The notes under the pieces: model-generated
Told to the model about the DNA's origin: nothing
Database searches by the model: none
Seen by the model: only the letters and a program-made list of their open reading frames with translations
Position numbers and translations under genes: made by a program
NCBI GenBank assembly: GCA_022736495.1
Contig: DZCR01000092.1
Coordinates: forward strand, 1 to 13,012
Length of the DNA: 13,012 nt
From: Desulfobacca acetoxidans
GTDB lineage: Bacteria; Desulfobacterota; Desulfobaccia; Desulfobaccales; 0-14-0-80-60-11
Direction of reading: 5' to 3'
Part shown: in pieces, positions 1-6,345 of the stretch
Numbering within the stretch: the stretch's first letter is position 1
How the letters are laid out: the number at the start of each line of letters is the position of its first letter

Positions 1-77
1 CTATTACTCGAAATGAACTTATGGCAAAAACAGCTGAGCAGAGTCAATAGGCAAAAATATTTTATCTATGATAAATT

Positions 78-132
78 CTCTGCGGCAGAGTTTTTCCTTT
101 TTCCGCTTTGTACGAAAGCGGCTTGCTCTGCC
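78..132. repeat. Nested inverted repeat / palindromic intergenic element
   Basis: Two perfect 7-bp arms GGCAGAG (84-90) and CTCTGCC (126-132) enclose a second perfect stem CCGCTTT (103-109) / AAAGCGG (115-121) with a 5-nt loop. The left outer arm is itself part of a tight palindrome, CTCTGC-G-GCAGAG (78-90). The motif TTGCTCTGC recurs at 124-131 and 158-165. The arrangement looks like a REP/MITE-type intergenic element or a structured leader rather than coding DNA. It lies just upstream of the first TPR gene. The pairing is read directly; mobility or regulatory function is not shown. Confidence 0.5.
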
Positions 133-146
133 CTGAGAGGAAGATT

Positions 147-191
147 ATGAAAAATTTTGCTCTGCTTGCGCTCCGGGAGCTGACGGCATGA
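147..191 (+). CDS. Possible 14-codon leader peptide, ATGA-coupled to the TPR gene
   Basis: A short frame encodes MKNFALLALRELTA. It has a good Shine-Dalgarno sequence (GAGAGGAAG, 135-143) just before its ATG at 147, and its stop TGA (189-191) overlaps the ATG (188-190) of the downstream TPR gene as ATGA. The TPR gene's own ribosome-binding site is GGGAG (175-179), inside this mini-ORF. The geometry suits translational coupling. The peptide has no family I recognise, and it sits beside a palindromic element, so it may be chance. A frame open from the window edge also ends in ATGA at 147-150, giving a chain of overlaps. Confidence 0.25.
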   Translation: MKNFALLALRELTA

Positions 192-970
192 CCGGAAAGT
201 ACGCTCGGATCGCCATCTGTCTGATAATTCTGCTCATCTGGGGGGCGCTTGCGGCCCTGGCTCAGGTTCAATACGAACAAAAGGAAGAGACGATCGCCCC
301 CAAGGCTCTGCTGCAGTTTCAAAAAGGCGAACGATTGGCCCAAAACGACAAGTTTGAAGAAGCCATCGCAGCCTACCGCGCAGCCCTCCGTATTCAACCC
401 AATTATGCCCAAGCTGATCTCCAGATGGGTCTGGCTTATGCTCGCCTGAACCAGTATCCCGAAGCCGTCAAGGCCTTTCAGGAGGCCATCCGCCTGCAGC
501 CCCAGTGGGGTTTGGCCCATGAGAATCTGGGAGTCGCCTACATTAAAATGGGGCGCTGGCAGGATGCCCGGGACGTCTTCCAGGAGGCCATACGGCTCCA
601 CCCGGATAGCGCCGAAGCCCATTATAATCTGGGTCTGGCCTATGGCAGGCTGGGGCGGGACCAGCAAGCCCGGGTCCAGTTTGCCGAAGCCATCCGGCGG
701 CAACCCCAGATGGCCAAGGCGCACGTGAACCTGGGGTTGGCTTACCTCAACCTGGGAGCCCTGGATAAGGCCGGGAAAGCCCTGAGGGAAGCGGCGCGCC
801 TGGCCCCCAACGATCCCCAGGCCCATTACGCCCTGTGTCTCTATTATGCCAGGAAAGGTGACGCCCAGGCTGCGGCCCAGGAATTTCAGTCGGTGCAGAA
901 GTTGGACCCAAAACTGGCGCAAAAGCTCTCCGTGCTGATACGCCTCGGGCCAGAAAAAAAGAAGCCCTAA
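188..970 (+). CDS. Secreted tetratricopeptide-repeat (TPR) protein
   Basis: A 260-residue protein with an N-terminal signal sequence: Lys/Arg at 4 and 7, hydrophobic core 8-24, and an AxA-type cleavage site after A25 (ALA before QVQ). Residues about 39-242 form six consecutive 34-residue TPRs in perfect register: the helix-capping prolines fall at 71, 105, 139, 173, 207 and 241, exactly 34 apart. The rest is a short basic tail (EKKKP). TPR solenoids are protein-protein interaction scaffolds, so a periplasmic or outer-membrane assembly role is inferred; the partner is unknown. The start ATG has GGGAG 8 nt upstream and overlaps the stop of a mini-ORF. The next gene begins 3 bp after the stop, suggesting co-transcription. 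The fold is certain, the specific function is not. Confidence 0.85.
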   Translation: MTGKYARIAICLIILLIWGALAALAQVQYEQKEETIAPKALLQFQKGERLAQNDKFEEAIAAYRAALRIQPNYAQADLQMGLAYARLNQYPEAVKAFQEAIRLQPQWGLAHENLGVAYIKMGRWQDARDVFQEAIRLHPDSAEAHYNLGLAYGRLGRDQQARVQFAEAIRRQPQMAKAHVNLGLAYLNLGALDKAGKALREAARLAPNDPQAHYALCLYYARKGDAQAAAQEFQSVQKLDPKLAQKLSVLIRLGPEKKKP

Positions 971-973
971 CAC

Positions 974-2101
974 ATGGACGCCAGAAATAGAGTCCTGCAG
1001 CAGCCTCCGAAAGAATTTAGTCCCATGATCCCCGCCACCCTGATTCCAGAGGTGCGCTGGAACTGCGATATTGCCAGCGCCGGGCAGTCCGGGCATTTCT
1101 CCCTGTGCGGGATGCTCTTGCGTCTGCGCCAGCTCTACAAGTGGGAGCACGGCTTGGCCCCCTGGCAGGAGCCCGAAGTGGAAGCGGTGCTTCCATGGAT
1201 CGCCCGGCGGGAGTCCACCTGGGATGACCTGGAAGAGGCGTCCTGGCGGGACCTGGTCTGGGATGACGCGGCCATCGACCCCTTTGCGGTGGAAACCCTC
1301 AATGCCTATCTCATTCCCCAAAGACTGGCCTATGGCGCGGGCCTCAGCCGGGGCCTGACCCCCACCTTCTTCCTGGGGGAACTTTTGGAGGAGCGCCACG
1401 TTGGCGACTTGACCATCCTGGTCCTGGGGCCGGAGCTGGCCCGGGATCTGGACGCCTCCCCGGGATTGTGCCAAGGAACCCTGATCTATGCCCGCCGCCA
1501 GGCTTTGGCCTTCTACCTCTGGGACCGGCTGTCCGACCCCACCCAGCAGGGCAATGCCTACCTGCAACTCGCTTTGAAGGCTCATAATCTCCGCCTGAAG
1601 GAGTTGGTCCGGGACCCCGAGGCCTACCAGGAACAGTTCCAGGCCTTTTTAGCGGGGGAGTTGGAAGCGGTCATTCGCCACGAAACCGGCGAAGCCCTGG
1701 AGCCCAGCCTGAAAACCGTATTCCATGCGGTGCTGGCACGCTTTCCCCAGACCCGAGTTGAGCTTTTCGTCCGGACCCTGAAAGACGCCCTGGCCGATGT
1801 CAACGAATGGGGCCGTCTGGCCTACATCATCGGCGCCCAAAACCTGGCTTCTTTGGCGGTGATGCTGGCCTGGCGCCCGGGCCTTTTGTCGGCGCTCTTG
1901 CCGGAATTAGAGCCGGCCTTTCACAAATTTATGGCCACCGCGGACTGGAACGCGATGGAAGAAGCGCGCCAGCAAGCCCTGGACCGCCTGCGGGAGACCG
2001 CGAGGGGCCTCAATGCCTTGCTGGATTCTTCGGAAGCAGCCTCAGACCAATGGCTCCAGGACGAAATCAAAACCCGCTACCTGGCGCCGTTGGGGTTGTG
2101 A
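974..2101 (+). CDS. Conserved-looking hypothetical protein (possibly Sfum_1244-like family)
   Basis: A 375-residue soluble protein with no signal peptide or membrane segment. It is rich in Leu, Ala, Glu and Trp and probably almost entirely alpha-helical; a Trp/Asp-rich stretch (WDDLEEASWRDLVWDD) lies near residues 78-93. I see no catalytic motif. From memory it resembles a deltaproteobacterial family of unknown function named after Syntrophobacter (Sfum_1244), but this is a weak recollection and needs a profile search. It follows the secreted TPR gene by 3 bp and is probably in the same operon. The start is uncertain: the ATG at 974 has only a weak AAGAAG upstream, and the second Met at 1025 (MIPATLIPEVRW) may be the true N-terminus, giving 358 residues. 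Codon use and GC content match a native gene. Confidence 0.7.
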   Translation: MDARNRVLQQPPKEFSPMIPATLIPEVRWNCDIASAGQSGHFSLCGMLLRLRQLYKWEHGLAPWQEPEVEAVLPWIARRESTWDDLEEASWRDLVWDDAAIDPFAVETLNAYLIPQRLAYGAGLSRGLTPTFFLGELLEERHVGDLTILVLGPELARDLDASPGLCQGTLIYARRQALAFYLWDRLSDPTQQGNAYLQLALKAHNLRLKELVRDPEAYQEQFQAFLAGELEAVIRHETGEALEPSLKTVFHAVLARFPQTRVELFVRTLKDALADVNEWGRLAYIIGAQNLASLAVMLAWRPGLLSALLPELEPAFHKFMATADWNAMEEARQQALDRLRETARGLNALLDSSEAASDQWLQDEIKTRYLAPLGL

Positions 2102-2197
2102 GGTCCATATAGGGTCGCATTGAACACCTTACGTTTCTATGTTTCTCATCCGCCCCACGATGGTGTTCAGTTTTTGGAATTTTATGTCAAAATTATT

Positions 2198-2228
2198 AAC
2201 CTTACTGGTCAGAAAAACCGATAAGGTT
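2198..2228. repeat. Imperfect hairpin downstream of the 974-2101 gene
   Basis: The arms AACCTTACTGGT (2198-2209) and ACCGATAAGGTT (2217-2228) pair at 10 of 12 positions around a 7-nt loop. It lies about 100 bp after the stop of the upstream gene and is not followed by a T-run, so a Rho-independent terminator is unlikely; it could stabilise a 3' end. Confidence 0.35.
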
Positions 2229-2526
2229 TATAACCATCCTGGAAGTTTGGCATGTGGATTTAGCCTTGGATTATGCTGGCCGTTCAGGAAGTAAGCTGCA
2301 TTCCTTTAAGGATGAGGTTTCAAATGCTATCTGGCAGAATTTTTGCAATGGTTTAAGTCGGATTAGCGTGCACTGGAAGAATGGGAGCAAATTAGAAAAA
2401 TTCGCGGAAAGTTGTCATTCTCACAAAGTGCAATTGACAAAATGATTATAGCGAGATACATTATCAAGTGACAAATCAGTCAAGCAAATTTTTTTCAGTT
2501 TTTCTCATTTTTAACCGATTATTCAC

Positions 2527-2555
2527 TTGACAGAGTAAAACTGACTCATTACCAT
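2527..2555 (+). promoter_or_regulatory. Sigma70-like promoter for the NYN gene, with overlapping inverted repeat
   Basis: A perfect -35 hexamer TTGACA (2527-2532) is followed after exactly 17 bp by TACCAT (2550-2555), four of six matches to TATAAT. The -35 lies at the right arm of an 8-bp inverted repeat, TCAAGTGA (2464-2471) / TCACTTGA (2523-2530), which could be an operator. Predicted transcription would begin near 2562 and give a leader of about 130 nt. Confidence 0.45.
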
Positions 2556-2569
2556 ATATTTATTGAAGC

Positions 2570-2655
2570 CCATCGGTGAAGCCTGTCCCTCGAAGTGACA
2601 GGGTAACTTTGTCGATTATGGAAACCCCGGGGAGCTGCCGCAAAACGGCGCTCCC
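2570..2655 (+). promoter_or_regulatory. Candidate structured 5' leader RNA of the NYN gene
   Basis: Between the predicted transcription start and the NYN gene are nested pairings: CCATCG (2570-2575) with CGA...TGG (2613-2615 and 2619-2621), enclosing the perfect hairpin CCTGTC (2582-2587) / GACAGG (2597-2602). A second strong hairpin, GGAGC-T-GCCG (2631-2640) / CGGCGCTCC (2646-2654), has one bulged T and loop CAAAA. No run of T follows. I could not match it to a known riboswitch class. The structure is visible; a regulatory role is inferred. Confidence 0.35.
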
Positions 2656-2693
2656 TGTATTGTTTGTAGGGGGATGAATTCAGGAGGGATTAT

Positions 2694-3341
2694 ATGACAA
2701 CAGCACCGGCCCGAAATTTCCCAGTCATCCGGGTTTTTGTCGATTACTGGAATTTCCAGTTAACCCTCAACGAAAGAGAGGCTTCCGTACGAAACTTGCC
2801 TGATTTTCGTTTTTCTGTCGATTGGGTTCAATTGGGCAGATGGTTTGCGGAAAAAAGCAGGATAATTTTGGGAGTGGATCAGATAGAATATGGAGCTTGT
2901 CACTTATATTCCTCGTACGATGCTAAAACAGAGGGAACCAAATTTTATAATTGGATGATGAATTTCATCAACAGACAACCTGGAATCATTGCACAGTGCA
3001 TCAAACGGTCACAGAGGTCTCTACCTCGTTGCCCAACCTGCCATCAACTTATCACACATTGCCCACATGAAGGGTGTAAGGTTCAAATCGTTGCCACGAT
3101 AGAAAAAGGGGTAGACACGCGCATTGTGACAGACATGATTACCCTGGCTTGGCAAGATGCCTATGATGTCGCAGTGCTTGCAAGTTTAGATGCAGACCTT
3201 ATTCCTGCCGTGCAATTTGTTCAGCAGAAAGGGAAAAGGGTTATTCAGGCCGGATTCCCGCCAAAAGGCACAGCATTAGCGACTGAGTGCTGGGCTTCTT
3301 TTGATGTATTTCAAGACAGAGTGCAAATACAGCGGATATAA
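2694..3341 (+). CDS. NYN-domain (LabA/DUF88-like, PIN fold) putative ribonuclease with Cys4 knuckle
   Basis: A 215-residue protein. NYN domains are PIN-like, metal-dependent nuclease folds usually acting on RNA. Visible signatures are an N-terminal strand ending in an acidic residue (VFVDYWN, D17), the mid-domain EKGVDTRIVTD segment (D141, D147), and VLASLDADLIPAV (D166, D168) followed by a G-K-R-V strand, the usual order of NYN acidic residues. Between the first and second parts lies a four-Cys insert C113-x2-C116-x6-C123-x4-C128, probably a zinc knuckle. No signal peptide or membrane segment. The start is fixed by AGGAGG (2682-2687), 6 nt before the ATG. The gene is AT-richer than its neighbours (about 40-45% GC by eye) and stands alone with its own promoter and leader, suggesting horizontal acquisition. 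Substrate and partner are unknown. Confidence 0.8.
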   Translation: MTTAPARNFPVIRVFVDYWNFQLTLNEREASVRNLPDFRFSVDWVQLGRWFAEKSRIILGVDQIEYGACHLYSSYDAKTEGTKFYNWMMNFINRQPGIIAQCIKRSQRSLPRCPTCHQLITHCPHEGCKVQIVATIEKGVDTRIVTDMITLAWQDAYDVAVLASLDADLIPAVQFVQQKGKRVIQAGFPPKGTALATECWASFDVFQDRVQIQRI

Positions 3342-3390
3342 TGGCCTATGGTTCGCTTTCTCTTTTAACCTCCCCCTCCCTACAGAACCT

Positions 3391-3419
3391 TTGCTTTTTA
3401 AGCCTTCGGCCGCTATAAT
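3391..3419 (+). promoter_or_regulatory. Promoter of guaA
   Basis: A perfect TATAAT (3414-3419) lies 17 bp after TTGCTT (3391-3396; three of six matches to TTGACA). Transcription would start near 3426, downstream of the TTG at 3423 that opens the longest frame, so that TTG cannot be used from this promoter. This supports translation starting at the ATG at 3504, with a leader of about 78 nt. The leader contains a GC-rich hairpin, CCGCC (3456-3460) / GGCGG (3471-3475), inside CCAG (3450-3453) / CTGG (3479-3482). Confidence 0.45.
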
Positions 3420-3503
3420 TAATTGAATAAATTATATTTAGGGGTTAATCCAGGGCCGCCGGCGTCAGCGGGCGGGGTCTGGCTTTCCCGGATTTGGAAG
3501 GCG

Positions 3504-5051
3504 ATGCTCGATCCCCATCAAGAAAAAGTGCTCATCCTGGATTTCGGCTCCCAGTACACCCAACTCATTGCCCGGCGGGTGCGGGAACTCAAAGTGTACT
3601 GCGAAATCCATCCTTACATCATGCCGCTTCCGAGCATTAAGGAATTTGTGCCCCGGGCCATCATCCTGTCGGGTGGCCCCCGTAGCGTCTATGACCGGGA
3701 TGCTCCCAGCGTGGACCCGGATCTTTTCAATCTGGGGGTGCCGGTGTTGGGAATCTGTTACGGCATCCAGCTCCTCAATCATCTGTTGGGCGGCGAGGTG
3801 GCCCCGGCGGCCTCCCGGGAGTACGGCCACACAACCTTTACCATCACCAATTTCGACGATCTGTTTTATGGGCTGAACCGTGAGGAGCAGGTCTGGATGA
3901 GCCACGGTGACCGGGTGGATCGCCTGGCGCCGGGTTTCGAGGTCATCGGATACAGTGATTCCTGTCCCACCGGGGCCATCCGGGACACCTCCCGGCGGCT
4001 TTATGGGGTGCAGTTCCATCCTGAAGTGCACCATACGCCCCGGGGTACAGAGATTCTCAGCAACTTCCTCTTCCGTATCTGCGGCTTAAAACCCCTGTGG
4101 ACCATGGCCTCCTTCATCGAAGCCGCCACCCAAAGCATCCGGGAGCAGGTGGGCGACACCAGAGTGATTTGCGCCCTGTCCGGGGGCGTCGATTCCTCGG
4201 TCACCGCGGTCTTGGTGCACCGGGCCATCGGGGACCGGTTGACCTGCGTCTTTGTGAATAACGGTCTGTTGCGAAAAGGCGAAGCCGAGGAAGTCTTTCA
4301 CCTTTTTCGGGAGCATCATCACCTGAACCTGGTGTATGTAGACGCTACCGTGGATTTTTTGAATAAACTTCAGGGGGTCACCGACCCGGAGGAGAAGCGC
4401 CGCCGCATCGGTCACGAGTTCATCCGCATTTTTGCGGCGGAAGCCCAAAAGCTGGGCGGGGTGAAATACCTGGCCCAAGGCACGCTGTACCCTGACGTCA
4501 TCGAAAGCGTCTCCTTCAAGGGACCATCAGCCACTATCAAAACCCACCACAACGTGGGCGGGCTGCCCACGGTGATGCCCTTGAAACTGTTGGAACCGCT
4601 CCGGGAACTCTTCAAGGACGAAGTGCGGGAAGTGGGGACGGAGTTGGGCTTGCCGGAGTCCCTGGTGTGGCGCCACCCTTTCCCCGGGCCGGGGCTGGCC
4701 ATCCGCATCCTGGGGGATGTCACCCCGGACAAGCTTGAAGTCCTACGCGATGCCGACGCCATCGTGCAGGAAGAGATGCTGGCTTCGGGCTTTTATCGCC
4801 GGGTCTGGCAGGCCTTTGCAGTGCTCTTGCCGGTGCGCACCGTGGGGGTGATGGGGGATGAACGCACCTATGAGTCCGTCATTGCGCTCCGTATTGTCGA
4901 TTCCGCCGACGCCATGACCGCGGACTGGAGCCGCTTGCCCCACGATTTTCTGGCCCGGCTGGCCAACCGCATCATCAACGAAGTAAAACGGGTCAACCGG
5001 GTGGTGCTGGATATCTCGTCAAAGCCGCCCAGTACGATTGAGTGGGAGTGA
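3504..5051 (+). CDS. guaA: GMP synthase (glutamine-hydrolysing)
   Basis: GuaA converts XMP to GMP in the cytosol using ATP and ammonia released from glutamine, the last step of de novo GMP synthesis. From the ATG at 3504 it has 515 residues, close to the usual 510-525. The N-terminal class I glutamine amidotransferase domain (about 8-195) starts [11 protein letters not shown] and has the nucleophile in GICYG (C85) and the GVQFHPEV motif (H172, E174). The ATP-pyrophosphatase domain carries the PP-loop LSGGVDSS (225-232), followed by HHNVGGLP and HPFPGPGL. The dimerisation domain ends with the canonical KPPSTIEWE. The frame is open back to TTG at 3423, but those 27 residues lie outside the family's conserved start and overlap the promoter. 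GGAAGG (3496-3501) lies very close to the ATG. It appears monocistronic. All key residues are present. Confidence 0.97.
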   Translation: MLDPHQEKVLILDFGSQYTQLIARRVRELKVYCEIHPYIMPLPSIKEFVPRAIILSGGPRSVYDRDAPSVDPDLFNLGVPVLGICYGIQLLNHLLGGEVAPAASREYGHTTFTITNFDDLFYGLNREEQVWMSHGDRVDRLAPGFEVIGYSDSCPTGAIRDTSRRLYGVQFHPEVHHTPRGTEILSNFLFRICGLKPLWTMASFIEAATQSIREQVGDTRVICALSGGVDSSVTAVLVHRAIGDRLTCVFVNNGLLRKGEAEEVFHLFREHHHLNLVYVDATVDFLNKLQGVTDPEEKRRRIGHEFIRIFAAEAQKLGGVKYLAQGTLYPDVIESVSFKGPSATIKTHHNVGGLPTVMPLKLLEPLRELFKDEVREVGTELGLPESLVWRHPFPGPGLAIRILGDVTPDKLEVLRDADAIVQEEMLASGFYRRVWQAFAVLLPVRTVGVMGDERTYESVIALRIVDSADAMTADWSRLPHDFLARLANRIINEVKRVNRVVLDISSKPPSTIEWE

Positions 5052-5085
5052 AGCAGGGATTGGTGCCAGGTCATGTCTTATCAGG

Positions 5086-5157
5086 TGTCATTCTGAGCGA
5101 AGCGAAGAATCTGGTTTTTTCAAAAAGTTGAGATCCTTCACTTCGTTCAGGATGACA
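5086..5157. repeat. 72-bp imperfect palindromic repeat (TGTCATTCTGAGCGAAG type)
   Basis: The left arm (5086-5112) begins TGTCATTCTGAGCGAAG, and the right arm (5131-5157) ends TTCGTTCAGGATGACA. They are inverted copies over 27 bp with 23 matches and an 18-bp centre. All four differences are transitions, so two positions form G.U pairs in the RNA of either strand. From memory this sequence type is a very widespread intergenic palindrome in many bacterial phyla, probably a non-autonomous mobile element. Placed 34 bp after guaA, it could also shield the mRNA 3' end. Confidence 0.75.
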
Positions 5158-5200
5158 GAAAAACGGTTTTGAAGCGACGTATTCTATCCTCACGAAAATA

Positions 5201-5215
5201 GTGCGTAGGACGCAC
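5201..5215. repeat. Short perfect hairpin GTGCGT-AGG-ACGCAC
   Basis: A perfect 6-bp stem GTGCGT / ACGCAC with loop AGG. It lies between the 72-bp palindrome and holB, in a stretch that looks assembled from dispersed intergenic repeats. No T-run follows. Confidence 0.45.
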
Positions 5216-5237
5216 CCTAGAGAACCTGACCGTTTTT

Positions 5238-5250
5238 CAAGCACAGCTTG
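5238..5250. repeat. Short palindrome CAAGC-ACA-GCTTG before holB
   Basis: A perfect 5-bp stem with a 3-nt loop, followed by GGAACGAGAA. The motif AGCTTGGGAACGAG is familiar from dispersed intergenic repeats in several phyla (from memory, not searched). It lies 21 bp upstream of the holB start. Confidence 0.35.
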
Positions 5251-5271
5251 GGAACGAGAAGATTAAAATAG

Positions 5272-6345
5272 ATGGCATCACCCAAGAAAGACCAAACGAT
5301 CATCACCCCGGCATCGCCGCCGGAATCCGGCCTAAAGTTTTTCCGGGATATTCTGGGGCAGGATTGGGTCGTATCGCATCTCAAGGCCGCCATGGGCGCG
5401 GGGCGGCTGTCGCACGCCTACCTGTTCCTGGGGCCCGACGGCGTGGGTAAGGCCACCACGGCCCGGGCCCTGGCCGCGGCCTTGAACTGCGCGGCCCCTG
5501 CGGCAGATGGCGATGCCTGCGGGGTCTGTCCATCGTGTAAGCGCCTGTCTGCTGGCACCCATCCCGACTTTTTGGTGATCAGCCCGGAAGAGGGCAAGGC
5601 CCAGATCAATATTGACCAGATTCGGGAACTGCGCCGCCGGACGGATTATCCGCCCCTGGGGGGCGGCTGGCGGGTGGTGCTGATCAAGCCCGCGGAGGCC
5701 TTGAGCGCCTTAAATGACGCTGCGGCCAACGCTTTGCTCAAAACCCTGGAGGAGCCCCCGGCCCGGCATCTCTTGGTGCTCACGGCCCGAGGGGAAGCGG
5801 ATCTCTTGCCCACTATCGTTTCACGGTGCCACAAGCTGGCCTTTGCCCCGCTGCCGACGGCCCTGATCATCCGGGAACTGGAAAGCCGGCGGGGCCTGCC
5901 CCGGTCCCAGGCGGCCCTGGTGGCCGCGTTAAGCGGCGGTTCCCTGGGCCGTGCCCTGGTCCTGGACCCGGAGGAACTGGTCAAACAGCGGGACCAGGTC
6001 CTGGCGGATTTGGGCCGCCTGCAGCAAGGTTCGGCTGCGGTAGCCCTGGAATGGGCCCAACGTCTGGCCAAAAATCGGGCCGACCTGGATAATTTTCTTT
6101 TACTGGCGCAACTCTGGTACCGGGACTTGTTACTCTCCCATTTTCAGGCCTCCAGCGATCTTTACGCCCACCAGGACCTCCTGCCGGCGCTGGCGCGCGA
6201 GCAGGCCGCGGGCACGCCTAAAACCTGGTTAGCCCATTTGACGGCCTTAAGTCAGGCCCAGCGCCAGTTCCAGGCCAATCTCAACCCGGAATTGACCCTG
6301 GATATCCTGGGCTTCAAGCTGGCAGCGCCAAGGGGACTGTCATGA
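5272..6345 (+). CDS. holB: DNA polymerase III subunit delta' (clamp-loader subunit)
   Basis: A 357-residue AAA+ clamp-loader subunit that helps place the sliding clamp on primed DNA. Visible features are the leader FRDILGQDWVVSHL (24-37), Walker A GPDGVGKAT (54-62), a zinc module of C73, C83, C86 and C89 (CGVCPSCKR), and the SRC motif (S184-R185-C186), whose Arg is the trans-acting arginine finger. The Walker B region reads VVLIKPAEAL instead of the D-E form, as expected for delta', which usually does not hydrolyse ATP. C-terminal collar helices follow. The intact-looking Walker A leaves a small chance of gamma-type nucleotide binding, but the length and lack of tau-like extension favour HolB. 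The ATG has only a weak purine-rich site upstream. The stop overlaps ricT as ATGA, so the two are translationally coupled. Confidence 0.92.
   Translation: MASPKKDQTIITPASPPESGLKFFRDILGQDWVVSHLKAAMGAGRLSHAYLFLGPDGVGKATTARALAAALNCAAPAADGDACGVCPSCKRLSAGTHPDFLVISPEEGKAQINIDQIRELRRRTDYPPLGGGWRVVLIKPAEALSALNDAAANALLKTLEEPPARHLLVLTARGEADLLPTIVSRCHKLAFAPLPTALIIRELESRRGLPRSQAALVAALSGGSLGRALVLDPEELVKQRDQVLADLGRLQQGSAAVALEWAQRLAKNRADLDNFLLLAQLWYRDLLLSHFQASSDLYAHQDLLPALAREQAAGTPKTWLAHLTALSQAQRQFQANLNPELTLDILGFKLAAPRGLS

Larger units (their letters stand above)
2102..2693. other. 592-bp AT-richer intergenic region upstream of the NYN gene
   Basis: No convincing gene is present. In order it holds a hairpin of two nearly complementary 12-nt arms (2198-2209 / 2217-2228, 10 of 12 pair), a weak GTG-initiated frame of 63 codons (2254-2445) without ribosome-binding site or recognisable homology, an 8-bp inverted repeat (2464-2471 / 2523-2530), a sigma70-like promoter and a structured leader candidate. 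Base composition drops clearly compared with the flanking coding DNA, suggesting an acquired or decaying segment. Confidence 0.6.

Noticed and set aside
1..150. Frames open from the window edge (1-150 in frame 1; 3-50 in frame 3)
   Set aside because: Either could be the tail of an upstream gene, but no homology is recognisable; the first reads through the palindromic repeat and the second covers only 15 codons.
62..1585. Long (507-codon) open frame on the minus strand
   Set aside because: It lies antisense to two well-supported plus-strand genes, has Gly/Gln/Pro-rich low-complexity translation typical of a GC-rich shadow frame, and runs through the palindromic intergenic element.
2254..2445. 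63-codon GTG-initiated frame in the AT-rich intergenic region
   Set aside because: There is no ribosome-binding site and no recognised family; composition is as expected for non-coding DNA. A decayed gene remnant cannot be excluded.
2570..2660. Cyclic-di-GMP riboswitch suspected from CATCGGTGAAGCC on one strand
   Set aside because: The conserved class I core blocks (for example GGGCAAACC and GGGACGCAAAGCC) are absent on both strands; only a fragment resembles the 3' end of that class.
4086..4478. Minus-strand frames within guaA (also 3465-4034 and 4412-4762)
   Set aside because: They are antisense shadows of an intact, highly conserved GuaA.
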